Assembly (NCBI RefSeq): GCF_022458985.1 | Contig: NC_061785.1 | Location: 1,729,816 to 1,793,815, forward strand | DNA length: 64,000 nt | DNA from: Mugil cephalus | Lineage: Eukaryota; Chordata; Actinopteri; Mugiliformes; Mugilidae | Direction: 5' to 3' | Shown: in pieces, positions 26,421 through 38,387 of the stretch | Position numbering within the stretch: the stretch's first letter is position 1 | Layout of the letters: every line of letters starts with the position of its first letter | Made by a program: the position numbers and the translations under genes | The notes under the pieces: generated by a model | The model's input: only the letters and a program-made list of their open reading frames with translations | What the model was told of the DNA's origin: nothing | The model's database searches: none

Positions 26421-27396
26421 ATGAGGTCAGTTTGCTCCAGTTGTTAAATGAAATGAACCTTAAAGAAGTTGATTGTTTTACTATTATTATTACTGTTGTT
26501 ATTTTTATCCTTGTTATTTTTAACCTAAACTGATCTAAAATCAATAACTTAACTCAGACCCAGGTGAACTCAGCTGTGGGTCTTTAATAAGGGATTTGAG
26601 TCATTATTCACTAATAATGTTACGGCTCACTTCCTGTTACAGCCTCGGTGCATGCTGGGAAACGTAGTCGTTTCCACAGGGAGAAAACTGGACCATTATC
26701 TAGATTATTCTGATTATCAGAGATTAAAAAACATGATTTCAGTCGGAAATGTAGATGATGTCGGTTTATAGAGCTGTAATTATTCTATAACTCCCCGTAT
26801 ATGAGTAATTATAATTAGTTATTATAATTAGTTATGCCAGAAATAAAGAGTTGTAGTGTTCAGTTAATGTTAAGTTTTTTCCACCCATTACTGCACATGT
26901 AAGTGAAATGTTATTTCATCTTTTGTGTCATTTCTTTTTTTATTTATATGTTTGTATCATTTGCATGTTTCATGTTTCCCCCTTTAGAAGACAAGTCTGT
27001 TCACATTATAAACGTGTGTAAAAACCATATTCCATTTTATTTTACTGGATAACACTTCTGTTTTATTTGATTTTAATCTTCTTTTTACCTGTGGTTTTTA
27101 ATGTTGCTCTCTGCTCAGGTGCTGGATTTAGGGACGTGAGCATCAGCTCTGTTTGTAGATGGTGTCGGTGAATTGTCGTCACAGTGGAAACGTTTTTTTT
27201 AATCTTTTCCTCACACTAACTGCAGCAGCTCCCTGAAGTCCAGACTGGGGCGACTGCAGAGTCGGTTCACCTGGGATCTGAAGGGGGAGGACATGGACCT
27301 AGAAAACCTCAGCACTCGACTCCAGGAGCACATAGATCTCCGGTTAGGGAAGCGCGGAGCCGTGGCTCGATCTTACGGCTTCTTGGCCTACGTCAG
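26421..27396 (+). pseudogene. IFIT gene head A (exons 1 and 2 only)
   Basis: Exon 1 gives ATGAG (26,421-26,425) before a GTCAGT donor. Exon 2 is 27,226-27,396 (171 nt), following CAGCAG, a tandem acceptor. Together they encode a 58-residue IFIT N-terminus (motifs RFTWDL, GAVARSYGFLAYVR). A GT donor follows, but exons 3-10 are missing before the next unit. Unspliced read-through would add a hydrophobic, AT-rich-encoded tail. It may be a dead fragment, or an alternative promoter and 5' exon set for IFIT gene 1. Exon 2 looks identical in all three units. Confidence 0.7.
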
Positions 27397-29201
27397 GTAC
27401 AGTGGACTTCAGCTTCTATACAGAGGTCTGCAGCTTCTCCATTTTTACAAAACATGGATTAAGATTATTTATTTCACTAGATTTTTACCTATAATTCTTT
27501 TTATTTTATTATTTATTTTCATTTTATTCTGTTGCATTCCTTTTTATTTTATCTTTCTTTGTACTTGTGGTTCTTAGGAGTGTTTCTTATGCATTATTTC
27601 TTGTGGATGAATAAAGTCTAAGTCTAAGAGACTCAATTAAGAAATAAAGACAACTATGAAGAGAAGATGAGATGATCCCTCATTGCGGTGCAGCAGCAGC
27701 AGCAGCAGCAGCAAACAGTCTAAGCAGTGAAAGGAAAGTGAACATAAGCATTAGTTGCAGATGTGTGATCTACTGGGAGCAGGAACGTGATAGATATGGT
27801 ATCAGTGTGAGGGCTGGTTGACGGAGCTTACAATAAACACAGGGAGCATTTCTTTGTCTTGTTTCCTGGTTCTGTTTCCATGCAGCAGTTAAACATCTGT
27901 GACATTATCACAGTGATTTAAATAAATCCTGTTAAAACTGAAACGTGATTCTAGTCTCAGCCTGTCTCCAATGCAGTCTGCTCATCAATGCATATTAGAA
28001 ACTAAAATCAGCTGTTAAATGCAGCTCAGGCTGTTTCTGGTGAGTGTTTGCGCGGATGAAGAAGAGGATAGACACTGTGCAGCACAGCGACACCTGGTGG
28101 TTTGTTGAACTCACAGCCTCTTGGACTCCATTCATATAGTGTAACACAGAGACACTGGCGCCAGAATCAATGAACCCAACCAGGATGTGTTGAGATGGTG
28201 GGAGGGAGCTGGAGAACCTGGAGGGAACCCACACCTACACGGGGAGGACACGGGAACTCCACAGAAATATGTGTTTTCATTCTCACCTGAAACTAAACCT
28301 GGGAAACCTGAACGACAAAAACAAGGAAAGTTTTCCAGAGTGGAAAATAAAATTTCTTGTGTAATTAAATAACCATCAAACCGCAGCATTTAAAACCAGA
28401 CAAACCAGCCTGTGTGATTATTATTAGATCACCACTCGTCCTCTACAGGAACCAGACAAACCGTGTCTAACATCACGTCTGAGGCTCATCCAGATCAGCC
28501 GCTTCTCTCTGCGTTTGTGTCCTGATGATCTAAAGTCATTTCTTCACTTCTTCCAGGCAAAGCGTGTTTTGTTGTGTACTTCAGGGACTTGTGGTTTGTT
28601 TTGTTGCTTTTGTCTGTGGTGGAAACTGAGACGCTGCCGTCCAAGACTCCACAATGGTCAAGGAAAGACTCACAACGCTGAGCAGATTCAACTGTTGTGT
28701 AGAAGTTATCACCTCCTGCATTTAAAAAAAAGGTTTATTGCATGAAAGAACAATGTGAAAAACTGGAATCTGAGGGAGCTTCAGGTGAGAATCTCCTCTC
28801 GCTCAGCTCCAACTCTCACGCACAGTCAATGACCTTTAACCTAACACCTTTAGGAGGACAATATACTACACAACAAGAGAACCACAACCAGCCTGTGGGG
28901 TTTAATTTAATCTGTTTCACTGTGTGTCGTATGACCAGAAAGGGACTCAAGAGGTAAAACAGACAGAAAAATGAGCTCAAATGACACAGAATAAGAATAA
29001 AGACACAAAAAAAGCAACCAAAGAGAGAAGCGAAAAGATTTACAACAGACAAACAAAAGAAAAAGACTCAAAGAGGCAGAAAACAACCAAACATTTACTT
29101 ATTTCTTAATCAATGACGTTACAATCTTCGTCCTCTCAGCAAAGTCTCGTCTTTACGTGATTTGAGGGGGAGCCGTGAAGGCATCACCCGGCCATTCTTT
29201 T

Positions 29202-29215
29202 AGTTTCATTTCTTC
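29202..29215 (-). promoter_or_regulatory. ISRE/IRF-E-like site, unit B
   Basis: AGTTTCATTTCTTC, 115 bp upstream of the unit B start codon, the same as in unit A. Confidence 0.5.
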
Positions 29216-29316
29216 GTGGGTCTGAGTTTCTGTGCAGCCTCTGATCATCACTAACTTCATAAACTCATCACCAGTGAGGAGGCCTCTGATTTCCAGCTGA
29301 GCCTGAACGTCTCAAC

Positions 29317-30298
29317 ATGAGGTCAGTTTGCTCCAGTTGTTAAATGAAATGAACCTTAAAGAAGTTGATTGTTTTACTATTATTATTACTGTTGTTATTT
29401 TTATCCTTGTTATTTTTAACCTAAACTGATCTAAAATCAATAACTTAACTCAGACCCAGGTGAACTCAGCTGTGGGTCTTTAATAAGGGATTTGAGTCAT
29501 TATTCACTAATAATGTTACGGCTCACTTCCTGTTACAGCCTCGGTGCATGCTGGGAAACGTAGTCGTTTCCACAGGGAGAAAACTGGACCATTATCTAGA
29601 TTATTCTGATTATCAGAGATTAAAAAACATGATTTCAGTCGGAAATGTAGATGATGTCGGTTTATAGAGCTGTAATTATTCTATAACTCCCCGTATATGA
29701 GTAATTATAATTAGTTATTATAACTAGTTATGCCAAAAAATAAAGAGTTGTAGTGTTCAGTTAATGTTAAGTTCTTTCCACCCATTACTGCACATGTGAG
29801 TGAAATTTTATTTCAGTTTTTGTGTCATCATTTCTTTTTTTATTTATATGTTTGTATCATTTGCATGTTTCATGTTTCCCCCTTTAGAAGACAAGTCTGT
29901 TCACATTATAAACGTGTGTAAAAACCATATTCCATTTTATTTTACTGGATAACACTTCTGTTTTATTTGATTTTAATCTTCTTTTTACCTGTGGTTTTTA
30001 ATGTTGCTCTCTGGTCAGGTGCTGGATTTAGGGACTTGAGCATCAGCTCTGTTTGTAGATGGTGTCGGTGAATTGTCGTCACAGTGGAAACGTTTTTTTT
30101 TTAATCTTTTCCTCACACTAACTGCAGCAGCTCCCTGAAGTCCAGACTGGGGCGACTGCAGAGTCGGTTCACCTGGGATCTGAAGGGGGAGGACATGGAC
30201 CTAGAAAACCTCAGCACTCGACTCCAGGAGCACATAGATCTCCGGTTAGGGAAGCGCGGAGCCGTGGCTCGATCTTACGGCTTCTTGGCCTACGTCAG
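29317..30298 (+). pseudogene. IFIT gene head B (exons 1 and 2 only)
   Basis: Exon 1 is ATGAG at 29,317-29,321 and exon 2 is 30,128-30,298 (171 nt). It encodes the same 58-residue N-terminus as unit A, with intact donor and acceptor sites. No exons 3-10 lie before unit C. As with head A, it is either a truncated copy or an alternative 5' end that could splice onward into unit C or exon 3 of gene 1. Exon 2 begins and ends in phase 2, so such splicing keeps the frame. Confidence 0.7.
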
Positions 30299-30471
30299 GT
30301 ACGGTGGACTTCAGCTTCTATACAGAGGTCTGCAGCTTCTCCATTTTTACAAAACATGGATTAAGATTATTTATTTCACTAGATTTTTACCTATAATTCT
30401 TTTTATTTTATTATTTATTTTCATTTTATTCTGTTGCATTCCTTTTTATTTTATCTTTCTTTGTACTTGTG

Positions 30472-33258
30472 GTTCTTAGGAGTGTTTCTTATGCATTATT
30501 TCTTGTGGATGAATAAAGTCTAAGTCTAAGAGACTCAATTAAGAAATAAAGACAACTATGAAGAGAAGATGAGATGATCCCTCATTGCGGTGCAGCAGCA
30601 GCAGCAGCAGCAGCAAACAGTCTAAGCAGTGAAAGGAAAGTGAACATAAGCATTAGTTGCAGATGTGTGATCTACTGGGAGCAGGAACGTGATAGATATG
30701 GTATCAGTGTGAGGGCTGGTTGACGGAGCTTACAATAAACACAGGGAGCATTTCTTTGTCTTGTTTCCTGGTTCTGTTTCCATGCAGCAGTTAAACATCT
30801 GTGACATTATCACAGTGATTTAAATAAATCCTGTTAAAACTGAAACGTGATTCTAGTCTCAGCCTGTCTCCAATGCAGTCTGCTCATCAATGCATATTAG
30901 AAACTAAAATCAGCTGTTAAATGCAGCTCAGGCTGTTTCTGGTGAGTGTTTGCGCGGATGAAGAAGAAGATAGAGACTGTGCAGCACAGCGACACCTGGT
31001 GGTTCATTGAACTCACAGCCTCTTGGACTCCATTCATATAGTGTAACACAGAGACACTGGCGCCAGAATCAATGAACCCAACCAGGATGTGTTGAGATGG
31101 TGGGAGGGAGCTGGAGAACCTGGAGGGAACCCACACCTACACGGGGAGGACACGGGAACTCCACAGAAATATGTGTTTTCATTCTCACCTGAAACTAAAC
31201 CTGGGAAACCTGAACGACAAAAACAAGGAAAGTTTTCCAGAGTGGAAAATAAAATTTCATGTGTAATTAAATAACCATCAAACCGCAGCATTTAAAACCA
31301 GACAAACCAGCCTGTGTGATTATTATTGCATCAGCACTCGTCCTCTACAGGAACCAGACAAACCGTGTCTAACATCAGGTCTGAGGCTCATCCAGATCAG
31401 CGGCTTCTCTCTGCGTTTGTGTCCTGATGATCTAAAGTCATTTCTTCACTTCTTCCAGGCAAAGCGTGTTTTGTTGTGTACTTCAGGGACTTGTGGTTTG
31501 TTTTGTTGCTTTTGTCTGTGGTGGAAACTGAGACGCTGCCGTCCAAGACTCCACAATGGTCAAAGAAAGACTCACAACGCTGAGCAGATTCAACTGTTGT
31601 GTAGAAGTTATCACCTCCTGCATTTAAAAAAAAAGGTTTATTGCATGAAAGAACAATGTTAAAAACTGGAATCTGAGGGAGCTTCAGGCGAGAATCTCCT
31701 CTCGCTCAGCTCCAACTCTCACGCACAGTCAATGACCTTTAACCTAACACCTTTAGGAGGACAATATACTACACAACAAGAGAACCACAACCAGCCTGTG
31801 GGGTTTAATTTAATCTGTTTCACTGTGCGTCTTATGACCAGAAAGGGACTCAAGAGGTAAAACAGACAGAAAAATGAGCTCAAATGACACAAAATAAGAA
31901 TAAAGACACAAAAAAAGCAACCAAAGAGAGAAACAAAAAGATTTACAACAGACAAACAAAAGAAAAAGACTCAAAGAGGCAGAAAACAACCAAACATTTA
32001 CTTATTTCTTAATTAATGACGTTACAATCTTCGTCCTCTCAGCAAAGTCTCGTCTTTACGTGATTTCAGGGGGAGCCGTGAAGGCATCACCCGGCCATTC
32101 TTTTAGTTTCATTTCTTCGTGGGTCTGAGTTTCTGTGCAGCCTCTGATCATCACTAACTTCATAAACTCATCACCAGTGAGGAGGCCTCTGATTTCCAGC
32201 TGAGCCTGAACGTCTCAACATGAGGTCAGTTTGCCCCAGTTGTTAAATGAAATGAACCTTAAAGAAGTTGATTGTTTTACTATTATTATTACTGTTGTTA
32301 TTTTTATCCTTGTTATTTTTAACCTAAACTGATCTAAAATCAATAACTTAACTCAGACCCAGGTGAACTCAGCTGTGGGTCTTTAATAAGGGATTTGAGT
32401 CATTATTCACTAATAATGTTACGGCTCACTTCCTGTTACAGCCTCGGTGCATGCTGGGAAACGTAGTCGTTTCCACAGGTAGAAAACTGGACCATTATCT
32501 AGATTATTCTGATTATCAGAGATTAAAAAACATGATTTCAGTCGGAAATGTAGATGATGTCGGTTTATAGAGCTGTAATTATTCTATAACTCCCCGTATA
32601 TGAGTAATTATAATTAGTTATTATAACTAGTTATGCCAAAAAATAAAGAGTTGTAGTGTTCAGTTAATGTTAAGTTTTTTCCACCTGTTACTGCACATGT
32701 AAGTGAAATTTTATTTCATCTTTTGTGTCATCATTTCTTTTTTTATTTATATGTTTGTATCATTTGCATGTTTCATGTTTCCCCCTTTAGAAGACAAGTC
32801 TGTTCACATTATAAACGTGTGTAAAAACCATATTCCATTTTATTTTACTGGATAACACTTCTGTTTTATTTGATTTTAATCTTCTTTTTACCTGTGGTTT
32901 TTAATGTTGCTCTCTGGTCAGGTGCTGGATTTAGGGACGTGAGCATCAGCTCTGTTTGTAGATGGTGTCGGTGAATTGTCGTCACAGTGGAAACGTTTTT
33001 TTTTAATCTTTTCCTCACACTAACTGCAGCAGCTCCCTGAAGTCCAGACTGGGGCGACTGCAGAGTCGGTTCACCTGGGATCTGAAGGGGGAGGACATGG
33101 ACCTAGAAAACCTCAGCACTCGACTCCAGGAGCACATAGATCTCCGGTTAGGGAAGCGCGGAGCCGTGGCTCGATCTTACGGCTTCTTGGCCTACGTCAG
33201 GTACGGTGGACTTCAGCTTCTATACAGAGGTCTGCAGCTTCTCCATTTTTACAAAACA
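30472..33258 (+). repeat. Tandem unit C, continuous with IFIT gene 1
   Basis: Third copy of the unit. It follows units A and B until about 33,258, then departs at ATTAAGAT: units A and B run into an AT-rich tract, whereas unit C continues into genuine intron 2 and exon 3. Unit C therefore holds the real 5' end of gene 1. Confidence 0.9.
32105..32118 (-). promoter_or_regulatory. ISRE/IRF-E-like site, IFIT gene 1
   Basis: AGTTTCATTTCTTC, 115 bp upstream of the gene 1 ATG. It is the most likely interferon-response element of the intact gene in this block. Confidence 0.5.
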
Positions 33259-36200
33259 TAGATTAAGATGCAGAAGTGATTATTTAAGGATTGAAACAAC
33301 CCTTTTCCTCAGGCATCTCCAGGGTAAACCAGACGAGGCGCTGTCACTTCTCAGCCAATCAGAGGAGGAGACCAGGGAGTGTTATGGTGAGGACTGTGAG
33401 CGGAGGCTCATCGTGACGTACGGAGACATGGCCTGGCTCAAATACCACACCGGAGACTCCACACAGTCACAAAGCTACTGCCAGAGAGTGGAGGACATCC
33501 TGGTAGGAACTAGTGCTGGAAGGTTCAGCTCTTTATTTAGCATCATTCTCACTTTTGTTTAAAATTTAATTCACATTGAAAAGAATCGACCTCTGGTTTG
33601 AACTGTGATCTTCATCCTCTGTCTCTCTACAGGTGAAGCATCCCACCGCTTCCTCAGCAGATCTCCACCCAGAGGTGCTTGGGGAAAAAGGCTGGACCTA
33701 CCTTAAGTTCTCCAGGCCCTATTACCCCAAAGCCGTGGACTGTTTCCGTGAAGCGGTGAAGCTGCAGCCTGAGGACAGCGAGTGGAACGCCGGCTATGCT
33801 ATCGCCCTGTACCGCACAGAGAAGGTCAGAACACATTTCTCTTAGTAAAACAAACCGTGAGACATCCAGCGTCACTGGGCCTTCGCACGAAGCTGCACTT
33901 TTTTAACATTTTCTCTGTTCATATTAAGTGTTTTATCTTTGTGTGCCTTTAGGCGCAAAGGAGCAAAATTTCATTATGTTCTCCTCTTTGTTTTGTTTTT
34001 ATCTGAGTAATTCTAAGCAGTGAACTGACAAGAGTTTAATTTACAGAGGGTTTCAGCAGCACGTGAAGATGAGGAGTCGCCTGCGATGAATCAGATTCGC
34101 CGAGCCCTGGAGATCAACCCTGAAGATGCTGTTCTGCTGTCCATGCTGGCTCTGAAGCTGGCCGCCTACCAACGATGCCAGGAGGCCGACAAGCTAGTGG
34201 AGCGAGCCCTGGAGATCGACCCCGAAAACCCTCATGTCACCCGCTACATAGCCATATACCTTCGTAACCAGGCACGTCAGACTTGAATCAACTCCTAAAT
34301 GCTCAGAGGCTCTGTTTGTCGGTCCCAGTGGTCGCAGGCTAAACAGATCCTCACAATATCCCCAAACTAGATGAGAGGTAAAATCCTTCCAATGTTCAAA
34401 AGCAACTGAAACACTAAAATGTTCAAAACATTAAATAGCAAATCCAAACATTTCTGTTTGGAGCTGTTCCACCTTTATTTACAGTCTATGAGCCTGAATT
34501 CCCTCCAGGGATGCGCCACTAGGGGCCTCTGTTTCTATCTTTTCTGGCTGATCTGGTGTTGGAGTGAAACCTCTTTTGTTTCTGTCCTTTCACACCAGGG
34601 GAAATGCAATCGGTCTATTGATGTGCTGCAGCGAGCGCTGAAGAGGTCCAGTCAGTCAGCTTTCATCCACCATCAGCTGGCCCTCTGCTACATGATAAAG
34701 AAGCGCGGCCACAAACCAGGAAGTACATGCAAACATAACGTATAAATGTACTTTGTTATCACATGACGGATGCCACATGAACCACGTTTAATTACACTCC
34801 TCCAGATGATGTGCAGCAGTGGAGGCGTCAGAGTATTGAGCACCTCGAGGAGGCTGTCAAGATAAAACCCTCATTTCACATCGCATTGGCTGACCTGGCA
34901 GAGCTGTGTGTAGAAGACGGAGATTTCACCAGGTACTCACATCATGCACAAACACTGTAGTCCCTTTATTCTTGTCTTCTAGTTTGAAAAGAAACGCCTC
35001 TCAGGGCTTTTCTCTCTGTTTGTGTCCAAGAGCGGAGGCGTTGTTCCAGCAGGGACTTCAGATGGCACCAAAGTTAGAGAAAGACATCAGTCAAAAGTTC
35101 CACTTCCGCTATGCTAAATTCCATCACTACCACACCAATAACGAGGCTGACGCTATCTCTCACTACACCAAGGTAGGTTTCGAAGGGGCAGAGTCAGAGT
35201 GGGGGATAAAAACTCTGTGGGAAGTTAGTGCAGACATTTCTTACTGGAAAGTCAAAACATGACTACGTACATACCATCACTGCATCCTTTAGTGTCTCCT
35301 GCTGTCTGTTAGTTAAATGTGAGGGTTTTTAGATACATCATGTAGCTGTAGAATATTTGGAGCTACAAGCTGGAGCTTTCTATTTTAGAGAGTATTGATA
35401 TGTTCTCAATTAAATTAAAGTTTGTTAATGTCATGATAACAGACAGTTCATAGGCGTTGAGTTTCAACGGACACAGAAAAAAAAAAAAAAACCTCTGCAT
35501 AAACTGGATGTTCCTCCAGCCAATCAGAGACATTCAAACTAACATTCAGCCCAATTTGACGTCAGGGAGCCCAGAACGGTAACATCACGACACAACAATC
35601 TACCAACAACTCAAAATTCTTCCGTTTGTTCTTGGTGCAAAGACGAACAGGTACATAAAGTATTTACATTTAATGAACTGATCCTTTTACAAGACAAATC
35701 CCAGAGCACTGCTGCCATCTACTGTTCAGTTCTGGGTCTCACTGTCCTGTTATATTTACATCTTTTCATCATATTGAGAAAGTAACCACTACTACTAATA
35801 TTCACAACACACGACATATCGTAAAATGGCAAAAATCAAAGAATTCATTATTCTCTTTCAGCATAAAAGTTGTCTTCTTCATGGCATAACATCTATTAAT
35901 GTCTCTGAACCGCTGGCCCACATTAGGCCACATGTCCATGAGAGTTTATGTCTCAGTTTGACCGAGGTGGTTGGATATAACCCCAAAATTAAAGGTTCAG
36001 GATCAAAGGGAAGCTTTACGCCCAACACTTTTTCGTATAATTTGTGAGATCTTCCACCAGAAGCTTGGATGAATGACAGTCTTAACACTTTTCAACATGT
36101 TTTACAAACCAGTTCATCAGTTGTTTGTGTTTGAAATTTCAGGGTCTGCTTTTAGCAGCGGATACGGGGGACGGGCGACAATGTGCAAAGGTGAGGTGAA

Positions 36201-36570
36201 TATTACAAATCCTGAGGGTGGACAAAAAACACAATCATCGTATCCCCAACCAGCTTTAACGCCATGGATCAAAGCTTCACGCTGCCATGAGTCAGGATTC
36301 ATCTGAATTTCATCTGAAGACACCTTGAATAGACACAAATTAACCTTGAGATGTTTCTCTTCTATTCTCCTCCAGAAGCTAAAAGAGATTGCAGATCAAC
36401 GCCTTGAAGGAGACAAGGATGATGGGAAGGCGTTCGCTCTGTTAGCTGTGGTGGCCAAAGCTCAGGGTGACAAGAAGGAGGCTGCAAACTTTTACGAGAA
36501 AGCTTTGGACTGCGAAGAAAACGACGAGTATCTGTCTGCTCTGTGTGAACTGAGGATGGAGCTGGACTGA
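32220..36570 (+). CDS. ifit: IFIT gene 1, ten exons, 472 aa, intact
   Basis: This is a cytosolic interferon-induced TPR protein. Mammalian members bind foreign 5'-end RNA or translation factors. Exons: 32,220-32,224; 33,030-33,200; 33,313-33,502; 33,633-33,824; 34,047-34,271; 34,599-34,722; 34,806-34,932; 35,031-35,172; 36,143-36,190; 36,376-36,570. The phases are consistent throughout and the frame ends at TGA. IFIT hallmarks are RFTWDL (near residue 17), [16 protein letters not shown] (near 54-69), AWLKYHTGD, and TPR helices such as AVDCFREAVKLQPEDSEWNA, ADKLVERALEIDPENP and IDVLQRALKRSSQSAFIHHQ. The length suits the family. Intron 5 appears to start with GC (CAG|gcacgt) rather than GT. It is the most divergent of the four paralogues, for example in exons 6, 9 and 10. 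Predicted by eye; not confirmed by RNA. Confidence 0.9.
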
Positions 36571-36779
36571 GAAAAGTCGAGAGCCACTTTTAAGAGTAGA
36601 TCTTCATCAGTTTGCTGTCATCGCTGCTCTGTGTCGTGGCTCTGTGTCTAGGGTTTCCCCCCTTTTGGTTGCTTCATTGGTTTCTCTTTGTGTGCTCTGC
36701 CCTGGTTCGTTTCACCTGTGTCTCACTGGTGTAGATATAGGCCTGTCTTTCAATTAGTTTCCCTTGGATCTGGGAGTTA

Positions 36780-36785
36780 AATAAA
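36780..36785 (+). promoter_or_regulatory. Poly(A) signal, IFIT gene 1
   Basis: AATAAA 210 bp past the stop codon and just before the transposon at 36,828. It gives a 3' UTR of about 0.23 kb. Confidence 0.6.
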
Positions 36786-36827
36786 ACTCCATGTTAATAA
36801 GCCATGCATGACTTTCTTTACCAAACA

Positions 36828-37827
36828 CCAGAGGCCGGTATCACGAAGCAAGCTCAACTTATCCGGCTTTACTACAACTTATCCAGCTGAACCCATCCAG
36901 AAAAGTGACGATCTGGATATCATGACGCTGGTTATCAGCTCACTAACTCAATCCAGGTTTGTCTTGTTGTGAATCATATGAGGGCGGGTTCCAAGGCAGC
37001 AGAACAATCACAATCATGAGGCTGATCCACCAGCAAAAAGGAGCAAAGACTGATTCTCCTCAGATATGAAGAAGAAAAAGTAAATCTCACTCGAAATCTC
37101 GAAAAGTCAAACATTGCTGCTGCACTGAGGAGACGCCATAAGGCATGCTAAAGGACTGCCGATTGCATAAATGCGCAAATTACACATCAATGGCTCAATT
37201 AGTTTAGAGTTAATGAAGGCACGAATCCCAATCACTGCGCTGCATAGACGAATCATGTGTATGACAATTAGTGTCATTCCCCCAGATGTAAGAAGAACGT
37301 GGGAGCAGATAAAAACCAAGCACAAAAGCATCATTTCATCTACTTAATTCTATAATACTACATCGGTGATAATAAAGCTGGAAGCTGATGCCCCAGTTAC
37401 ATCATATCAATACATCAGGTTGTTGTCCTGAATGAAATGATCCTGGTTCTGAGCTGTGTTTGAGCTAAAACATCCTCTTCTTTGAGTGATTATCTCCTGG
37501 AAGATGCGTTCTTCTCGCTCTTCTCGGGGTTTGGGCTCATTGACTGCATATACTTTGGGCTTCAATCTCAATCGGGTTTTCGATGAAAGGGCACCTGATT
37601 CTTTTCCTGAACAGCTGATTGGCCGGTGGGTGGAGGAGCCTTTCATGGGATTCAGATAAATCCTGACAGTCATCCTGACCCGAAGCAGGTTAGCCGTTCG
37701 GAGTAGGTTACCGTGGTAACGTAGCTTGATAAGAATGAATTCAGTTTATCTGATACCGGAAACCCAGGCTTAACCCTGAAGTTACCTCGCTAAACCAGTA
37801 ATCCTGCTTCCTGATACAGACCTCTGG
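36828..37827 (+). mobile_element. PIF/Harbinger-like DNA element, about 1.0 kb
   Basis: The ends are inverted copies. The left end starts CCAGAGGCCGGTATCACGAA. The right end, complemented, starts CCAGAGGTCTGTATCAGGAA. Inside, VRRTWEQIKTKHKSI (about 37,286-37,330) resembles the Myb/SANT-like protein of PIF/Harbinger elements. No full gene remains. The same family lies in the opposite orientation at 47,228-48,179. The target duplication was not resolved. The superfamily call rests mainly on the Myb-like piece. Confidence 0.6.
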
Positions 37828-37919
37828 TGATAACATAACAGACATGACAGCGCATCATTTGGCTATAATTATAGACTCCATGATTCCTACATCATCTGCA
37901 CCGTGTTCATGCTTAGTGG

Positions 37920-38170
37920 GACCTTTTTGACCTATTATATGTGTCTTTGTGTCATTTCGCGTCTCCTTGCTACATTTTTGTCTTTTTTGGTTGTGGTTTG
38001 TCTGAGCTGTGTCTCTTTGTGTCATTGTGCCAGCTTTGTTGTTTTTCTCTAAGGCATCACTCTGAGCTTCGCCTCACTACCTTCAGTCACTCCGTTCATT
38101 CAGAGGTTCGTCTGAACATGACTCCAGTTACAAAAACATATACACTTGATATTTGTGCTAAATTGTACAT
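37920..38170 (+). repeat. Degenerate TGTCTCTTTGTG-type repeat upstream of IFIT gene 2
   Basis: Imperfect, irregular repeats of GTGTCTCTTTGTGTCATT. Related blocks precede gene 3 (about 48,280-48,560) and gene 4 (about 56,950-57,310). The block therefore belongs to the IFIT duplication unit, and each one lies within about 0.5 kb of the next IFIT exon 1. Confidence 0.7.
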
Positions 38171-38297
38171 GTTATAATTAAACTCAACTTATTTTAAGCT
38201 GTTTTGCTCCTGTTCTTGACTATTTTTACTTATCTGAGGCGACAGTGAACTCATCGTTACTTCTGTCATCATCTGCCCCAACCCTACTTAACTTTTA

Positions 38298-38310
38298 AGT
38301 TTCATTTCTC
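38298..38310 (-). promoter_or_regulatory. ISRE/IRF-E-like site, IFIT gene 2
   Basis: AGTTTCATTTCTC, 90 bp upstream of the ATG. The position and sequence are shared with gene 3. Confidence 0.5.
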
Positions 38311-38356
38311 GCTCACTCTTCCTCAGTCATCGACTCAAATCACTGCACAAACTCCA

Positions 38357-38362
38357 TATAAA
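38357..38362 (+). promoter_or_regulatory. TATA box, IFIT gene 2
   Basis: TATAAA only 31 bp upstream of the start codon. Normal TATA spacing would put transcription start within a few bases of the ATG. Confidence 0.5.
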
Positions 38363-38387
38363 GGAACCAGATTTTTCAATCATTAAA

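Larger units (their letters stand above)
24681..27569 (+). repeat. Tandem unit A (2,889 bp)
   Basis: First of three direct tandem copies. Unit order: a retroelement-like tail (AATAAAGTCTAAGTCTAAG), CAG repeats, about 1.6 kb of unique sequence, an IFIT promoter, exon 1, an 800-bp intron, exon 2, the start of intron 2, then an AT-rich tract leading into the next unit. Near 25,292-25,372 it also contains a common fish interspersed repeat (GGAGAACCTGGAGGGAACCC). Differences between units are scattered substitutions and small indels, so the duplications are recent. Confidence 0.93.
27570..30471 (+). repeat. Tandem unit B (2,902 bp)
   Basis: Second copy of the unit described at 24,681, joined head to tail through the same ACTTGTGGTTCTTAGG run. 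It has a longer CAG run than unit A and scattered substitutions. Confidence 0.93.

Noticed and set aside
27293-27577. 94-codon frame with a hydrophobic C-terminus in units A and B, possibly a membrane-anchored mini-IFIT
   Set aside because: The hydrophobic tail is translation of AT-rich intron and retroelement sequence past a good splice donor. Worth remembering only if unspliced transcripts are found.
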